Notes: a model not told the origin generated them from the letters alone. A DNA stretch of 54,407 nt from an uncultured Eudoraea sp. (GCA_947258405.1 CAMYIE010000010.1:70453-124859); one strand, 5' to 3'. Counted from the first letter of the stretch, positions 37,046-46,029 are shown. Translations and numbers: made by a program.

Positions 37046-38800
37046 ATGAAAGAATTAAAACATCTCAACAAGTATTTCAAAAAATATTGGCTTAAGCTGC
37101 TGATAGGGATCATAATTACGATCATCGCACGGATCTTTCAACTGGTCATGCCCACCTATGTAAAAAACTCGATTGAGGTGGTCGAAAACTATATGGGTGG
37201 TAAACTTCCTGAACCGGCAGCAAAGGAATTACTCCTGGAATATGTCCTGATCATTGTTGGAGCTGCCCTCCTCTCCGGTTTTTTTACATTTCTTATGAGG
37301 CAAACCATCATTTATGTCTCGCGTTATATCGAATTTGATCTTAAAAACGAAGTTTTCGATCATTATCAGCTTCTCAGTCTTAACTTCTACAAAAAGCATC
37401 GTACGGGAGACCTGATGAATCGTATCAGTGAAGATGTAAGTCAGGTGAGGCTCTACTCCGGACCCGCTATTATGTATGGTATCCAGACACTAACCCTGTT
37501 TGTTTGCCTTATCCCGCTTATGTTCATAAAAGCGCCCACCATTGCCTTTTATGCGCTAATACCGCTCCCAGTACTTTCTGTCCTGATCTATCAGATCAGC
37601 AAGGTAATCCATTTGCGAAGTACCAAAGTGCAGGAATATCTGTCTACGCTTTCCACTTTCGCTCAGGAGTCCTTTTCCGGGGTATCGGTAATCAAAGCCT
37701 ATAACCTGGAGGCTAGAGTCAACCAGGAGGTTGATGTACTGGCCCTTGAAGGCAGGGATAAAAGCATGGATCTTGCAAAAGTAAATGCATGGTTCTTCCC
37801 TTTGATGATCTTATTGATTGGTATCAGCAATATTTTTGTCATCTATATCGGAGGAAAGCAATATATAGAGGGAGAAATAAGCTCTGTGGGTACTATTGCC
37901 GAGTTTATACTTTATGTAAATATGCTGACCTGGCCCGTAGCAATTGTCGGATGGCTGACATCGATAGTGCAGAGAGCAGAAGCCTCTCAGAAACGCATCA
38001 ATGAATTTCTAAAAGAACAACCCGAGATCGATAACCGGGTTATGGAAAGTACCCCTATCGACGGAAAAATCGAGTTCAGGAATGTCTCCTTTACTTACGA
38101 TGACACCAATATTACCGCTCTGAATAACATATCGTTCGAAATAAGTCCGGGGCAGACTGTGGCGATCATAGGAAAAACGGGGTCTGGTAAGTCAACAATA
38201 TTAGACCTGATAGCCCGGCTTTATGACGCTACTGAAGGTGAGGTACTGATCGATGGTATAGGTATACAGGATTTAAACTTGGAAAGCCTGAGGTCTTCCA
38301 TAGGTGCTGTTCCACAGGATGCTTTCCTGTTTTCAGATACGATTCGCAACAATATCAAATTTGGTAAGGAAGGTGCCTCGGAGGAAGAGATCCTCGAGGT
38401 GTCTAAAATGGCTGTAGTCCACGATAATATCATGGGATTTGGAAATCAATACGATACTGTCCTGGGGGAGCGTGGCATCACGCTTAGTGGCGGCCAGAAA
38501 CAACGTATTTCTATAGCAAGGGCGCTCTTAAAGGACCCTGAGATATATCTGTTCGATGATTGCCTTTCCGCAGTAGATACGGAAACAGAGGAGGAAATAC
38601 TGAACAATCTTAAGCAGGCTTCTCGTAATAAAACTACCTTAATTGTAAGCCACAGGGTCTCTTCGGCTAAAAATGCTGATATGATCCTTGTACTGCAGGA
38701 CGGGCAAATATTGCAGCAGGGATCGCATAACGAACTGATTGCCCGGAAAGGCTATTATAAGGAGCTTTACCTGCATCAGCTATCCGAGAAAGAAAACTAG
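37046..38800 (+). CDS. ABC exporter, fused permease and ATPase (MsbA-like)
   Basis: The 584-residue protein is a half-transporter: six membrane spans at about residues 15-320 and an ABC ATPase after about 345. Walker A is GKTGSGKST, the signature LSGGQKQR, Walker B IYLFDDCLSAVD and the H-loop VSHRVSS. It should work as a homodimer in the inner membrane. MsbA, the lipid A flippase, is one possibility; MdlB-like or drug exporters are others, because family members cannot be separated by motifs alone. Its position beside nusB, DUF1573 and yajC recurs in flavobacteria. A weak hairpin with a T-run (AGCATTTTTTTT, about 38817-38828) follows it. Confidence 0.9.
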   Translation: MKELKHLNKYFKKYWLKLLIGIIITIIARIFQLVMPTYVKNSIEVVENYMGGKLPEPAAKELLLEYVLIIVGAALLSGFFTFLMRQTIIYVSRYIEFDLKNEVFDHYQLLSLNFYKKHRTGDLMNRISEDVSQVRLYSGPAIMYGIQTLTLFVCLIPLMFIKAPTIAFYALIPLPVLSVLIYQISKVIHLRSTKVQEYLSTLSTFAQESFSGVSVIKAYNLEARVNQEVDVLALEGRDKSMDLAKVNAWFFPLMILLIGISNIFVIYIGGKQYIEGEISSVGTIAEFILYVNMLTWPVAIVGWLTSIVQRAEASQKRINEFLKEQPEIDNRVMESTPIDGKIEFRNVSFTYDDTNITALNNISFEISPGQTVAIIGKTGSGKSTILDLIARLYDATEGEVLIDGIGIQDLNLESLRSSIGAVPQDAFLFSDTIRNNIKFGKEGASEEEILEVSKMAVVHDNIMGFGNQYDTVLGERGITLSGGQKQRISIARALLKDPEIYLFDDCLSAVDTETEEEILNNLKQASRNKTTLIVSHRVSSAKNADMILVLQDGQILQQGSHNELIARKGYYKELYLHQLSEKEN

Positions 38801-38873
38801 AAAAATGTTGCTGAATTAGCATTTTTTTTACATTTTTGAGGATATTTGACAGCTAACTACACATAACATAATC

Positions 38874-39242
38874 ATGGGCGACAAAGAATTAATGGATCAG
38901 GAAGAAATTTTTTCGAAGGTTTTACGTGCTGGCAGGAGAACCTATTTCTTCGATGTCAGGAGTACTAAAGCAGGCGACTATTATCTGACGATCACCGAAA
39001 GTAAGAAGTTTACCCACGATGACGGATCCTTCCACTATAAGAAACATAAAATATATCTCTACAAAGAAGATTTTGAATCTTTCAGGCAAAATGTAGGTGA
39101 AATGATGGATTATATCATCTCCGAAAAAGGTACTGAGGTTATTTCTGAAAGACATCAGAAGGATTTTAAGAAAACAGAACCCAGTTCTAACGGGGAGGCG
39201 TCGAGCGAGAGCTTTACCGACCTGGATTTTGAAGATATATAG
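38874..39242 (+). CDS. PUR-family DNA/RNA-binding protein (DUF3276)
   Basis: The 122-residue protein has one PUR repeat-like fold at about residues 10-90. TYFFDVRSTKAGDYYLTITE forms the sheet, with HKIYLYKEDFESFRQNVGEM as the following strand and helix. A flexible acidic and serine-rich tail ends it. In Borrelia and Bacteroidota, single-repeat PUR proteins bind single-stranded nucleic acid as dimers and may regulate transcription or RNA. The targets here are not known. It has a short leader and a strong terminator 28 nt downstream, so it is probably a single highly expressed gene. Confidence 0.88.
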   Translation: MGDKELMDQEEIFSKVLRAGRRTYFFDVRSTKAGDYYLTITESKKFTHDDGSFHYKKHKIYLYKEDFESFRQNVGEMMDYIISEKGTEVISERHQKDFKKTEPSSNGEASSESFTDLDFEDI

Positions 39243-39270
39243 AACGCAAGCAAGCTATAATTTCATTCTA

Positions 39271-39303
39271 CGGCCTTTGAAATCAAAGGCCGTTTTTTTT
39301 ATT
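39271..39303 (+). terminator. Intrinsic terminator after the PUR gene
   Basis: CGGCCTTTGAAATCAAAGGCCG is a 9-bp perfect stem with a 4-nt loop followed by eight T residues and ATTTAT. It lies 28 nt past the stop codon. Confidence 0.92.
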
Positions 39304-39334
39304 TATATTTCCGCTTATTAATACCAGAGAAATT

Positions 39335-41854
39335 ATGAGAAAGTCACTACTTCTAACAATTGCACTATCCTTCCTATGTCCTGTACTGGGCCAGGAATTA
39401 GAATACTATCTCCCGGGGGGCATCTCCTATAACCCAGATATCCCAACACCTGAAGAGGTTATCGGTCATAAGGTAGGCGAATGGCATGTTACCCATGATA
39501 AATTGGTTCAGTATATGACGGCCCTGGCGAATGCCAGTGATCGCATAGTTCTAGAAAACAGGGGTAAGTCATATGAAGGACGCCCTTTGCTGTTGCTCAC
39601 CATTACCAATGTAGAAAATCATCAAAACCTGGAAGAGCTTAGGATGCAACATTTAAGGATCACAGAGGAAGCAATACCCGATTCGAAAATCGATCAGATA
39701 CCTGTGGTGATCTACCAGGGTTTTTCCATCCATGGAAATGAACCCAGTGGGTCTAATGCAGCATTGGCATATGCTTATCATCTGGCTGCCGCCCAAGGAT
39801 CTGAGATCGAAGCTCAACTTTCCAATACCATCATACTGCTCGATCCGTCGTATAATCCAGACGGCCTGCAACGTTTCGCTTATTGGGCCAATACCAACAG
39901 AAGTATTAATCTGAACCCGGATAATAATGAAAGGGAATATCATGAGGTATGGCCGGGCGGACGTACCAATCATTATTGGTTCGACCTCAACAGGGATTGG
40001 CTTCCAGTACAGCTTCCCGAAAGCAGGGCGCGAATTAAATCCTTTCACATGTGGATGCCCAATGTACTTACCGACCACCATGAAATGAGTACGAATTCAA
40101 CCTTCTTTTTTCAGCCTGGTGTGCCCAGCAGGGTACACCCATTAACACCTAAAAAGAATCAGGAGCTCACAGCTGAAATAGGTCAATTTCATGCTGCCGC
40201 ATTAGACCAGATCGGGTCGCTGTATTTTACTGAAGAACGTTACGACGACTATTATTACGGCAAGGGATCTACCTATCCCGATGTAAATGGCGGCATAGGT
40301 ATCTTATTCGAGCAAGCCAGTGCAAGAGGACATATCCAGGAGACCGAAAACGGGCTGCTGAGTTTCCCATTCAGTATCCGGAACCAATTCACCACCGCTA
40401 TTTCTACCTTAAAGGCTGCAAATGAATTAAAACCCAAACTGTTGCGTTACCAAAGGGATTTTTACAATAATATGCGCATCGAATCGTCTATTGGCAGGAA
40501 CAAGGCATTCCTTTTCGGGGATGAAAAAGATGCTGCCAAAACCTATGAACTGGCAGAGGTACTCTACCGGCACAAAATCAAATTCCATCAACTTTCAAAT
40601 GACATGACCATTGATGCTAAGAAGTACACGCCTGGCCATGCCTATATCGTGCCGGTGAATCAGAAAAATCATAGGCTCTTAAAGGCCATTTTCGAAAAGC
40701 GTACTTCCTTTGCCGACAGTCTTTTTTACGATATCTCGGCCTGGACACTCCCGTTAGCTTTCAACCTCGACTATGCCGAATTGCGCTCCATGTCGGCTGC
40801 CAGTGAGGAAGTAACCGAATTAACAAGACCTGAAGGTTCCATTAGGGAAAAGAGCGAATATGCCTATCTCTTCGAATGGGGAGAGTACTTCGCTCCCAGA
40901 GCTCTAAATAAGATACTGGAAAAAGGGCTGCGTGCTAAAGTGGCAAAGTACCCATTCACAGCAGACGGACATAAGTTTGATTATGGGACTGTTCTTATAC
41001 CCGTTCAAAACCAGGAGATCGATGCCGAGGAGATCTACAGTTTACTCAAAGATTTGGCTGAGAAAAACCATCTAAAAATACATGGCGTATCAACAGGTCT
41101 GACTCAGGGGATCGATCTGGGAAGCAGCGAATTCGATCCTGTTAAAAAACAAAAAGTGGCTATTGTAGTGGGTAAAGGGATCCGGCCATACGACGCCGGG
41201 GAAATATGGCACCTGTTCGATACTCGTTACGATATGAAGATCAGTAAATTGGACCTCAGCTATTTAGAAGAGATCGATTTAAGTGAATATACCGACATCA
41301 TCTTGCCAGGTAGTCGCGATAAAATGAAGATCAGTGAAAAAATCGAGGAGAAACTCAATGCCTGGGTCAAATCAGGTGGAACGCTGATCGCATATCGCAA
41401 TGCAATCGAGTGGCTCGAAAAACAAGAGTTTATCAAACTCAGCTTCAGGCGGGATACCCTTGTGGCAAAAGATGTAAGTTTTGGACAGGTGTCGAGGTTC
41501 AAAGGGGCACAGGAAACCGGTGGGGCAATATTTAATACAAGGATCGACCGATCACACCCTATCAATTTTGGTTATAAAAACAAAACTTTGCCTATATTCA
41601 GGAATTCGAATATCTATATCGAACCGAGTAAAGACAGCTATAAAAATCCTATCCAATATACCAGAGCTCCTCTTCTAAGCGGATATATTTCTGAAGAAAA
41701 CCTGGAAAAAGTTAAAGGAAGCGTTCCTTTCCAGGTACAAAAACTTGGTAAGGGACGTGTTATAGTTTTTACCGATAACACAAATTTCAGAGCCTTCTGG
41801 TATGGCACTAATAAGTTATTGATGAATGCTATTTTTTTCGATCGAATGATGTAA
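39335..41854 (+). CDS. Exported M14-family zinc carboxypeptidase
   Basis: The 839-residue protein has a signal peptide (cleavage near residue 20, after VLGQ). The metallocarboxypeptidase domain has the HxxE zinc pair in SIHGNEPSG (His133, Glu136), NPDGLQRF and TDHHEMST, which supplies the third zinc ligand (His248 or 249). FEQASARGH near residue 327 holds the catalytic Glu. The C-terminal half (about 500-839) is a large extra region with a glutamine-amidotransferase-like fold (VAIVVGKGIRPYDAGEIWHL, then DIILPGSRDK). This two-part design is typical of large Bacteroidota M14 proteins. It probably trims peptides in the periplasm or at the cell surface. It has no T9SS sorting domain. Confidence 0.9.
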   Translation: MRKSLLLTIALSFLCPVLGQELEYYLPGGISYNPDIPTPEEVIGHKVGEWHVTHDKLVQYMTALANASDRIVLENRGKSYEGRPLLLLTITNVENHQNLEELRMQHLRITEEAIPDSKIDQIPVVIYQGFSIHGNEPSGSNAALAYAYHLAAAQGSEIEAQLSNTIILLDPSYNPDGLQRFAYWANTNRSINLNPDNNEREYHEVWPGGRTNHYWFDLNRDWLPVQLPESRARIKSFHMWMPNVLTDHHEMSTNSTFFFQPGVPSRVHPLTPKKNQELTAEIGQFHAAALDQIGSLYFTEERYDDYYYGKGSTYPDVNGGIGILFEQASARGHIQETENGLLSFPFSIRNQFTTAISTLKAANELKPKLLRYQRDFYNNMRIESSIGRNKAFLFGDEKDAAKTYELAEVLYRHKIKFHQLSNDMTIDAKKYTPGHAYIVPVNQKNHRLLKAIFEKRTSFADSLFYDISAWTLPLAFNLDYAELRSMSAASEEVTELTRPEGSIREKSEYAYLFEWGEYFAPRALNKILEKGLRAKVAKYPFTADGHKFDYGTVLIPVQNQEIDAEEIYSLLKDLAEKNHLKIHGVSTGLTQGIDLGSSEFDPVKKQKVAIVVGKGIRPYDAGEIWHLFDTRYDMKISKLDLSYLEEIDLSEYTDIILPGSRDKMKISEKIEEKLNAWVKSGGTLIAYRNAIEWLEKQEFIKLSFRRDTLVAKDVSFGQVSRFKGAQETGGAIFNTRIDRSHPINFGYKNKTLPIFRNSNIYIEPSKDSYKNPIQYTRAPLLSGYISEENLEKVKGSVPFQVQKLGKGRVIVFTDNTNFRAFWYGTNKLLMNAIFFDRMM

Positions 41855-41914
41855 AACAAGACTATGAACGTAAAAAGACTGTCTGATTTTAATTAATTTT
41901 AAACACAATAACGT

Positions 41915-42478
41915 ATGGCACGTACTCCCAGTAATATGATCCCCTTAGGCACGCAGGCGCCCCATTTTACCCTTCCTGACACCGTTTCTGGCAAGACAGT
42001 AAGTCTGAACAAATTAAAGGGTGAGGCTGGTACGATAATTATGTTTATTTGTAACCACTGTCCGTTTGTAAAGCATGTAAACGCCGGATTGGTGAATCTG
42101 GCCAATGATTATCAGGCACGTGGGCTGGGATTTATCGCAATTTCCAGCAACGACGTGGTTAATTATCCTGACGATGCACCAGATCTGATGTCGATTAACG
42201 CTCAGGAAGAAGGATATCCTTTTCCCTATCTCTATGATGAGACACAGGAGGTAGCAAAGGCCTACGATGCTGCCTGTACTCCCGATTTTTATCTTTTCGA
42301 CCAAGATCAGCGGTTGGTTTATCGCGGACAATTAGACGATAGCAGGCCAGGTAATGGCATTCCTGTAAGCGGTAGGGATCTGAGGGCGGCCATCGATGCT
42401 TTATTAAGCGGTGCGGTGATCGATACTGACCAGAAACCTAGTATCGGTTGCAATATCAAGTGGAAAGTCTCGCTATGA
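41915..42478 (+). CDS. AhpC/TSA-like thioredoxin-fold protein
   Basis: The 187-residue protein has a redoxin domain: APHFTLPDTVSGKTVSLNKL, then IIMFICNHCPFVKHV with Cys46 and Cys49. The CNHC spacing is CxxC, but it is followed by the PFVKH sequence of the thioredoxin-like group found widely in marine bacteria. No signal peptide is evident, so it is probably cytosolic. The C terminus contains GCNIKWK, a feature of the same subfamily with a possible resolving Cys. Its gene overlaps the cupin gene by 4 bp, so translation of the two is likely coupled. Its redox partner is unknown. Confidence 0.85.
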   Translation: MARTPSNMIPLGTQAPHFTLPDTVSGKTVSLNKLKGEAGTIIMFICNHCPFVKHVNAGLVNLANDYQARGLGFIAISSNDVVNYPDDAPDLMSINAQEEGYPFPYLYDETQEVAKAYDAACTPDFYLFDQDQRLVYRGQLDDSRPGNGIPVSGRDLRAAIDALLSGAVIDTDQKPSIGCNIKWKVSL

Positions 42479-42804
42479 AAATCGATAAGGACCAGGCAGT
42501 GGAAGCTCTTCGTGCGGTCCCAGATACATTCAAAACTTTTTTCCGCCATGGAACATTATCTGTAGAGGTATATAAACCCGATAAGATAGATCTACAAGAG
42601 CCACATGACCGGGATGAAGTCTACGTTATTATTTCGGGTTCTTCTGAATTTCAAAACGGTAAGCAAAAGGTAAAATGCAAGTCAGGAGATTTCCTGTTTG
42701 TGCCGGCTTATCAGGACCATCGATTTTTTAACTTTACCGATGATTTCGCGACCTGGGTAATATTCTACGGCCCTGAGGGCGGGGAAAGCGAATCGAGTAG
42801 CTAG
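42475..42804 (+). CDS. Small cupin-domain protein
   Basis: The 109-residue protein is a single cupin barrel. LQEPHDRDEVYVIISGSSEF is cupin motif 1, with metal-binding His and Glu, and GDFLFVPAYQDHRFFNF is motif 2 with its His. ATG 42475 overlaps the preceding stop codon as ATGA, which supports this start over a TTG 27 nt upstream. Small cupins of this kind may be dioxygenases, isomerases or sensors, and no substrate is apparent. The acetyltransferase gene follows after 3 nt. Confidence 0.85.
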   Translation: MKIDKDQAVEALRAVPDTFKTFFRHGTLSVEVYKPDKIDLQEPHDRDEVYVIISGSSEFQNGKQKVKCKSGDFLFVPAYQDHRFFNFTDDFATWVIFYGPEGGESESSS

Positions 42805-42807
42805 CGC

Positions 42808-43335
42808 ATGAGAATTATCCCCCTGACTCCTGAATTGATTTCAACCTATAATAGAGTGGGTACTGATTCATATCATGAGCATTACCTGCATTTATGGCCC
42901 AATGCTAACCCGTCTGACTATATTGATAATAACTTCAATGCTCAGCTGGTTGCCCAGGAAATAAAGGACAAAAATCTTCGGCACTTTCTGGTAGAAGAAC
43001 AGGGTGAGGTGGCAGGTATTATGAAACTGGTAGTGGATTCACCCATCGAACCATATTCAGCGCGACAGGCTATTTTCCTCGAGAAGATCTATCTCCTTAA
43101 TAGGCATTCGGGACAGGGAATGGGAAAGAAGTGTATCAGCTACATTATAGAATTCTCTAACTCTTTGGGAAAAGAAATCCTATGGCTCGATACTATGCAA
43201 AAAGGCAGGGCGTTGGGATTTTATCTCGACCTGGGATTTGAGATATTCGGAGAGAAGTTATTGCATTTTTCCAATGCACTTCAAGACCAAAGACCGATGT
43301 ATCAACTCCGCTTGCTGTTGGCATCAAAATCCTGA
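42808..43335 (+). CDS. GNAT-family N-acetyltransferase
   Basis: The 175-residue protein has the GNAT fold. The beta-strand FLEKIYLLNRHSGQGMGKKC carries the acetyl-CoA pyrophosphate-binding loop (R/Q-x-x-G-x-G/A, here H-S-G-Q-G-M-G) near residues 100-107. WLDTMQKGRALGFYLDLGFE is the typical C-terminal region of ribosomal-protein or antibiotic acetyltransferase-like members. The substrate is not predictable. It starts 3 nt after the cupin gene and is the third gene of that operon. It converges on the DinB gene with 13 bp between them. Confidence 0.88.
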   Translation: MRIIPLTPELISTYNRVGTDSYHEHYLHLWPNANPSDYIDNNFNAQLVAQEIKDKNLRHFLVEEQGEVAGIMKLVVDSPIEPYSARQAIFLEKIYLLNRHSGQGMGKKCISYIIEFSNSLGKEILWLDTMQKGRALGFYLDLGFEIFGEKLLHFSNALQDQRPMYQLRLLLASKS

Positions 43336-43348
43336 TAAAACCTGTGCT

Positions 43349-43891
43349 TCACCAGCCTTTCCTTCTTAAAAGATTAGTAATATGGGCATAGTGATGATTG
43401 CCGTGCCAAACATATCGTCCAATATTTTCTTCCAGACTGGTTTCGACACCCCCTTCTGGATAGATAAAAGTTCTTTTAAGCTCATTACTTCCAAGCCCCC
43501 TGAGCAGGAACACTAATTTTCTGTGTATGGCCTCGAGATGAAACAGCGAATTCTCGATAGGAGCAGTTATTGAATCATGGAGTTCGGCCCATTTCTTTTC
43601 GTCATACACCTTTATCAAAGGGTTATCTTCTGTAAGGGCCCATTTAAAGCGAATATAACTGTTATGATGGCTATCAGAGATATGATGTATGAGTTGCCTT
43701 ACTCTCCAACCCCCTGGCCGATATGGCGTCTCCAGTTGTTCCTGATCCAGTGACAGCACCAGATTCTTAAGCCGCTCCGGAAACTCTTCCAGTGCATCGA
43801 TCCATTCTTCTATTTGTAATTCGCTAATATTTTCGGGCATATTGAATTTCCCGATGGGATATCTTAAGGTCTCGAGCTCTTGTTTTTCCAT
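43349..43891 (-). CDS. DinB/YfiT-family putative metal-dependent hydrolase
   Basis: The 180-residue four-helix protein resembles YfiT/BstA-type DinB proteins. LETPYRPGGWRVRQLIHHIS is the signature preceding the first metal-binding His, with DSHHNSYIRFKWAL after it. YVWHGNHHYAHI near the C terminus supplies the other two His ligands. In Firmicutes the family includes bacillithiol S-transferases. Flavobacteria may make bacillithiol, so a thiol-transferase role is possible but not shown. It is monocistronic and convergent with the acetyltransferase gene. Confidence 0.88.
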   Translation of the reverse strand: MEKQELETLRYPIGKFNMPENISELQIEEWIDALEEFPERLKNLVLSLDQEQLETPYRPGGWRVRQLIHHISDSHHNSYIRFKWALTEDNPLIKVYDEKKWAELHDSITAPIENSLFHLEAIHRKLVFLLRGLGSNELKRTFIYPEGGVETSLEENIGRYVWHGNHHYAHITNLLRRKGW

Positions 43892-44063
43892 AGAACTAAA
43901 GGTAATGAAGATTTAAACAGTTTATATTGGCCATAACAATGCAATACTTTACCCTAAGTAGTCCATTAAACTTTAATACATTTTTAACCCTGCGGAAAAT
44001 CAGAGGTGAAACGGAATGTAATACCTTTATTGTTCAATAAAATCAGAACTTAAAAATTCAATA

Positions 44064-44702
44064 ATGGCTACGATACGACTAGGGGATCTTGCCCCTGATT
44101 TTACGGCTGACAGTTCAGTTGGAACTATTAATCTATATGAGTATCTGGGAGATAGCTGGGGTATACTGTTTTCGCATCCTGCTGATTTTACCCCTGTTTG
44201 TACTACGGAATTGGGTTCAGCTTCAAAATTCAAAGATGAATTCGACAAGAGGAATGTGAAAATGCTCGCATTGAGTGTTGATGGGAAGGCGTCGCATCTT
44301 GAGTGGATAAAAGACATCAATGATACCCAGAATACGGAAGTGAACTTCCCTATCATAGCGGATGAAGATAAAAAGGTTTCCACTTTGTATGATATGATTC
44401 ATCCTAATGCCGATGACAATCTCACGGTAAGATCGGTTTATATTATATCCCCGGACAAATCAGTTAAACTGATTATCACCTACCCCGCCTCTACGGGAAG
44501 GAATTTCCACGAATTATTACGTGTTATCGATTCCCTTCAACTTACGGCCTATCACTCTGTAGCTACTCCAGCCAACTGGAAGCATGGGGAAAATGTAGTG
44601 GTAAGTCCTGCCATACCAACGCATCAGGCGGTGGAGATGTTCGAAAAAGGGATTGAAGAAATTCGTCCATATCTAAGGATGACTCCAGACCCCACAGCTT
44701 GA
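44064..44702 (+). CDS. 1-Cys peroxiredoxin, Prx6 family
   Basis: The 212-residue enzyme reduces hydrogen peroxide, alkyl hydroperoxides or peroxynitrite. The peroxidatic Cys46 sits in HPADFTPVCTTELG. The rest matches Prx6: VKMLALSVDGKASHLEWIKD, then TVRSVYIISPDKSVKLIITY and the long C-terminal arm (PANWKHGENVVVSPAIPTHQ). No second conserved Cys is present, so an external thiol is needed for turnover. A TACCTTTA motif 40 nt upstream resembles a -7 element. A strong terminator follows 25 nt after the stop codon, so the gene is monocistronic. Confidence 0.94.
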   Translation: MATIRLGDLAPDFTADSSVGTINLYEYLGDSWGILFSHPADFTPVCTTELGSASKFKDEFDKRNVKMLALSVDGKASHLEWIKDINDTQNTEVNFPIIADEDKKVSTLYDMIHPNADDNLTVRSVYIISPDKSVKLIITYPASTGRNFHELLRVIDSLQLTAYHSVATPANWKHGENVVVSPAIPTHQAVEMFEKGIEEIRPYLRMTPDPTA

Positions 44703-44727
44703 AATTAAAGCTGAGTATAAATCTGAA

Positions 44728-44753
44728 AACCTCCCGTGCCGGGAGGTTTTTTT
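44728..44753 (+). terminator. Intrinsic terminator after the peroxiredoxin gene
   Basis: AACCTCCCGTGCCGGGAGGTT is a 9-bp GC-rich stem with a 3-nt loop followed by a run of T. It begins 25 nt after the stop codon. Confidence 0.92.
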
Positions 44754-44836
44754 ATATTGAAACTCTTCTAAGTTGAAATAAAATTTCGTTTAGTGTACAG
44801 GTAGGGTTTTTAGTCTGGCTGCTGTTATATATATAT

Positions 44837-44962
44837 GTGATACGGTTATCCCAGGAAATTAACTACACACCTTTTCTGATGGTTTTATTCTTAGAGTTAT
44901 GTCTTTTTATGATCCTTGTAAATCTGCTAATCCTTATTTACAGTTCGAATCGTTCTAAATAA
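44837..44962 (+). CDS. Possible small membrane protein, start uncertain
   Basis: The 316-bp gap at 44703-45018 holds two terminators and this reading frame. The frame is open from 44777 to a TAA at 44960-44962 (61 codons), and its translation looks like two membrane spans: VGFLVWLLLYIYV, a polar loop RLSQEINYTPF, then MVLFLELCLFMILVNLLILI, ending SSNRSK. The only usual start codons are GTG 44837 (41 residues) and ATG 44879 (27 residues, second span only). The first span has no standard start. It could be a real small gene with an unusual start, a decayed gene, or chance in T-rich DNA. Confidence 0.3.
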   Translation: MIRLSQEINYTPFLMVLFLELCLFMILVNLLILIYSSNRSK

Positions 44963-44964
44963 AA

Positions 44965-44997
44965 ACGGCTTCATTACCATCTAAGAAATGAAGCCGT
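44965..44997 (-). terminator. Intrinsic terminator after the cyclophilin-FKBP gene
   Basis: On the minus strand ACGGCTTCAT pairs with ATGAAGCCGT around a 13-nt loop and is followed by TTTTATTT. It lies 22 nt past the stop codon of the immunophilin gene. Confidence 0.85.
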
Positions 44998-45018
44998 ATT
45001 AATTTCTGGACAATCAGA

Positions 45019-45951
45019 TTATTTCACGTCCATTAGCTCAACATCAAAGATCAGCGTGGCATTAGGAGGAATCACTCCGCCAGCGCCGGCACTTCCATAT
45101 GCCAGATGAGATGGAATCACAAACCTGGCTTTGTCACCTACCCTGAGCAAACTAATGCCTTCGTCCCAGCCAGGAATGACCTGCCCGACACCCAATTGAA
45201 AATCTATAGGCTGATTCCTCTGTAATGAAGAATCGAAAACCTGACCGCTAGTCAGTGAACCTTCATAGTGTACTGAAACCGTATGGCTTTTTTCGGCCTG
45301 TTTACCTGAACCATTCTGAAGCATTTTATAGCGCAACCCGCTTTCTGTGGTTTCAAAACCAGCTGTCAAATTATCTAGTTCTGCTGCTGCACGTTTTTTT
45401 TCGTTGGCCAATCGCTCTTCCTTTTGGTTCTTAAAAGCTTCAAAAGCATCAATGGCATTCCAATCGGAAGCCTCATTGCCGATCCGAACGATTTCAAGAC
45501 CATTGATCTTATCTCCCTGGGCAATTGAATCGACAACATCCTGGCCCGATGTTACCTCCCCGAATACCGTATGTTTATTATCCAGCCAGGGCGTCGCCTT
45601 GTGCGTGATAAAGAATTGACTGCCATTTGTACCCGGACCGGCATTGGCCATCGACAACATCCCCGGGCCTGCATGTCTGAGTTCTGGATGAAATTCATCG
45701 TCGAATTTATATCCGGGATCACCGGTACCCGTGCCCATAGGACATCCTCCCTGGACCATAAAATTTGGGATTACACGGTGAAAGCTGAGCCCGTCGTAAT
45801 ATGGAGCACCTTTCTTTTTCGCACTGTTTTCCATAATTCCTTCAGCTAACCCGACAAAATTTCCGACTGTTCCCGGAGTTTTATCGTGAGTTAATTTTAC
45901 AATTATCTCGCCTTTGGTGGTATCGAATTTAGCATAAATACCGTCTTGCAT
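45019..45951 (-). CDS. Dual-family peptidyl-prolyl isomerase, cyclophilin-FKBP fusion
   Basis: The 310-residue protein joins two unrelated prolyl isomerase domains. Residues 1-160 are cyclophilin: FHRVIPNFMVQGG near 58-69, FDDEFHPELRHAGPGMLSMA and GTNGSQFFITHKATPWLDNK. Residues 215-310 are FKBP: HTVSVHYEGSLTSGQVFDSS, then IPGWDEGISLLRVGDKARFV and IPPNATLIFDVELMDVK. A charged linker with EKKRAAAELDNL helix joins them. No signal peptide is visible, so it is probably cytosolic. Fusions of this type (dual-family immunophilins) are known from a few bacteria including flavobacteria. A TATATTTG box lies 23 nt upstream of the start. Confidence 0.93.
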   Translation of the reverse strand: MQDGIYAKFDTTKGEIIVKLTHDKTPGTVGNFVGLAEGIMENSAKKKGAPYYDGLSFHRVIPNFMVQGGCPMGTGTGDPGYKFDDEFHPELRHAGPGMLSMANAGPGTNGSQFFITHKATPWLDNKHTVFGEVTSGQDVVDSIAQGDKINGLEIVRIGNEASDWNAIDAFEAFKNQKEERLANEKKRAAAELDNLTAGFETTESGLRYKMLQNGSGKQAEKSHTVSVHYEGSLTSGQVFDSSLQRNQPIDFQLGVGQVIPGWDEGISLLRVGDKARFVIPSHLAYGSAGAGGVIPPNATLIFDVELMDVK

Positions 45952-45973
45952 ACTACTGTTTTTTAGTGAGCTG

Positions 45974-45981
45974 CAAATATA
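45974..45981 (-). promoter_or_regulatory. -7 promoter element for the cyclophilin-FKBP gene
   Basis: The minus strand reads TATATTTG, an exact TAnnTTTG, 23 nt before the ATG. No TTTG is seen at the ideal -33 spacing. Confidence 0.5.
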
Positions 45982-46029
45982 AGTATTTTGAACAGGCTAG
46001 TTGATTTCACAGCCTTGTTTAGGATAAGA

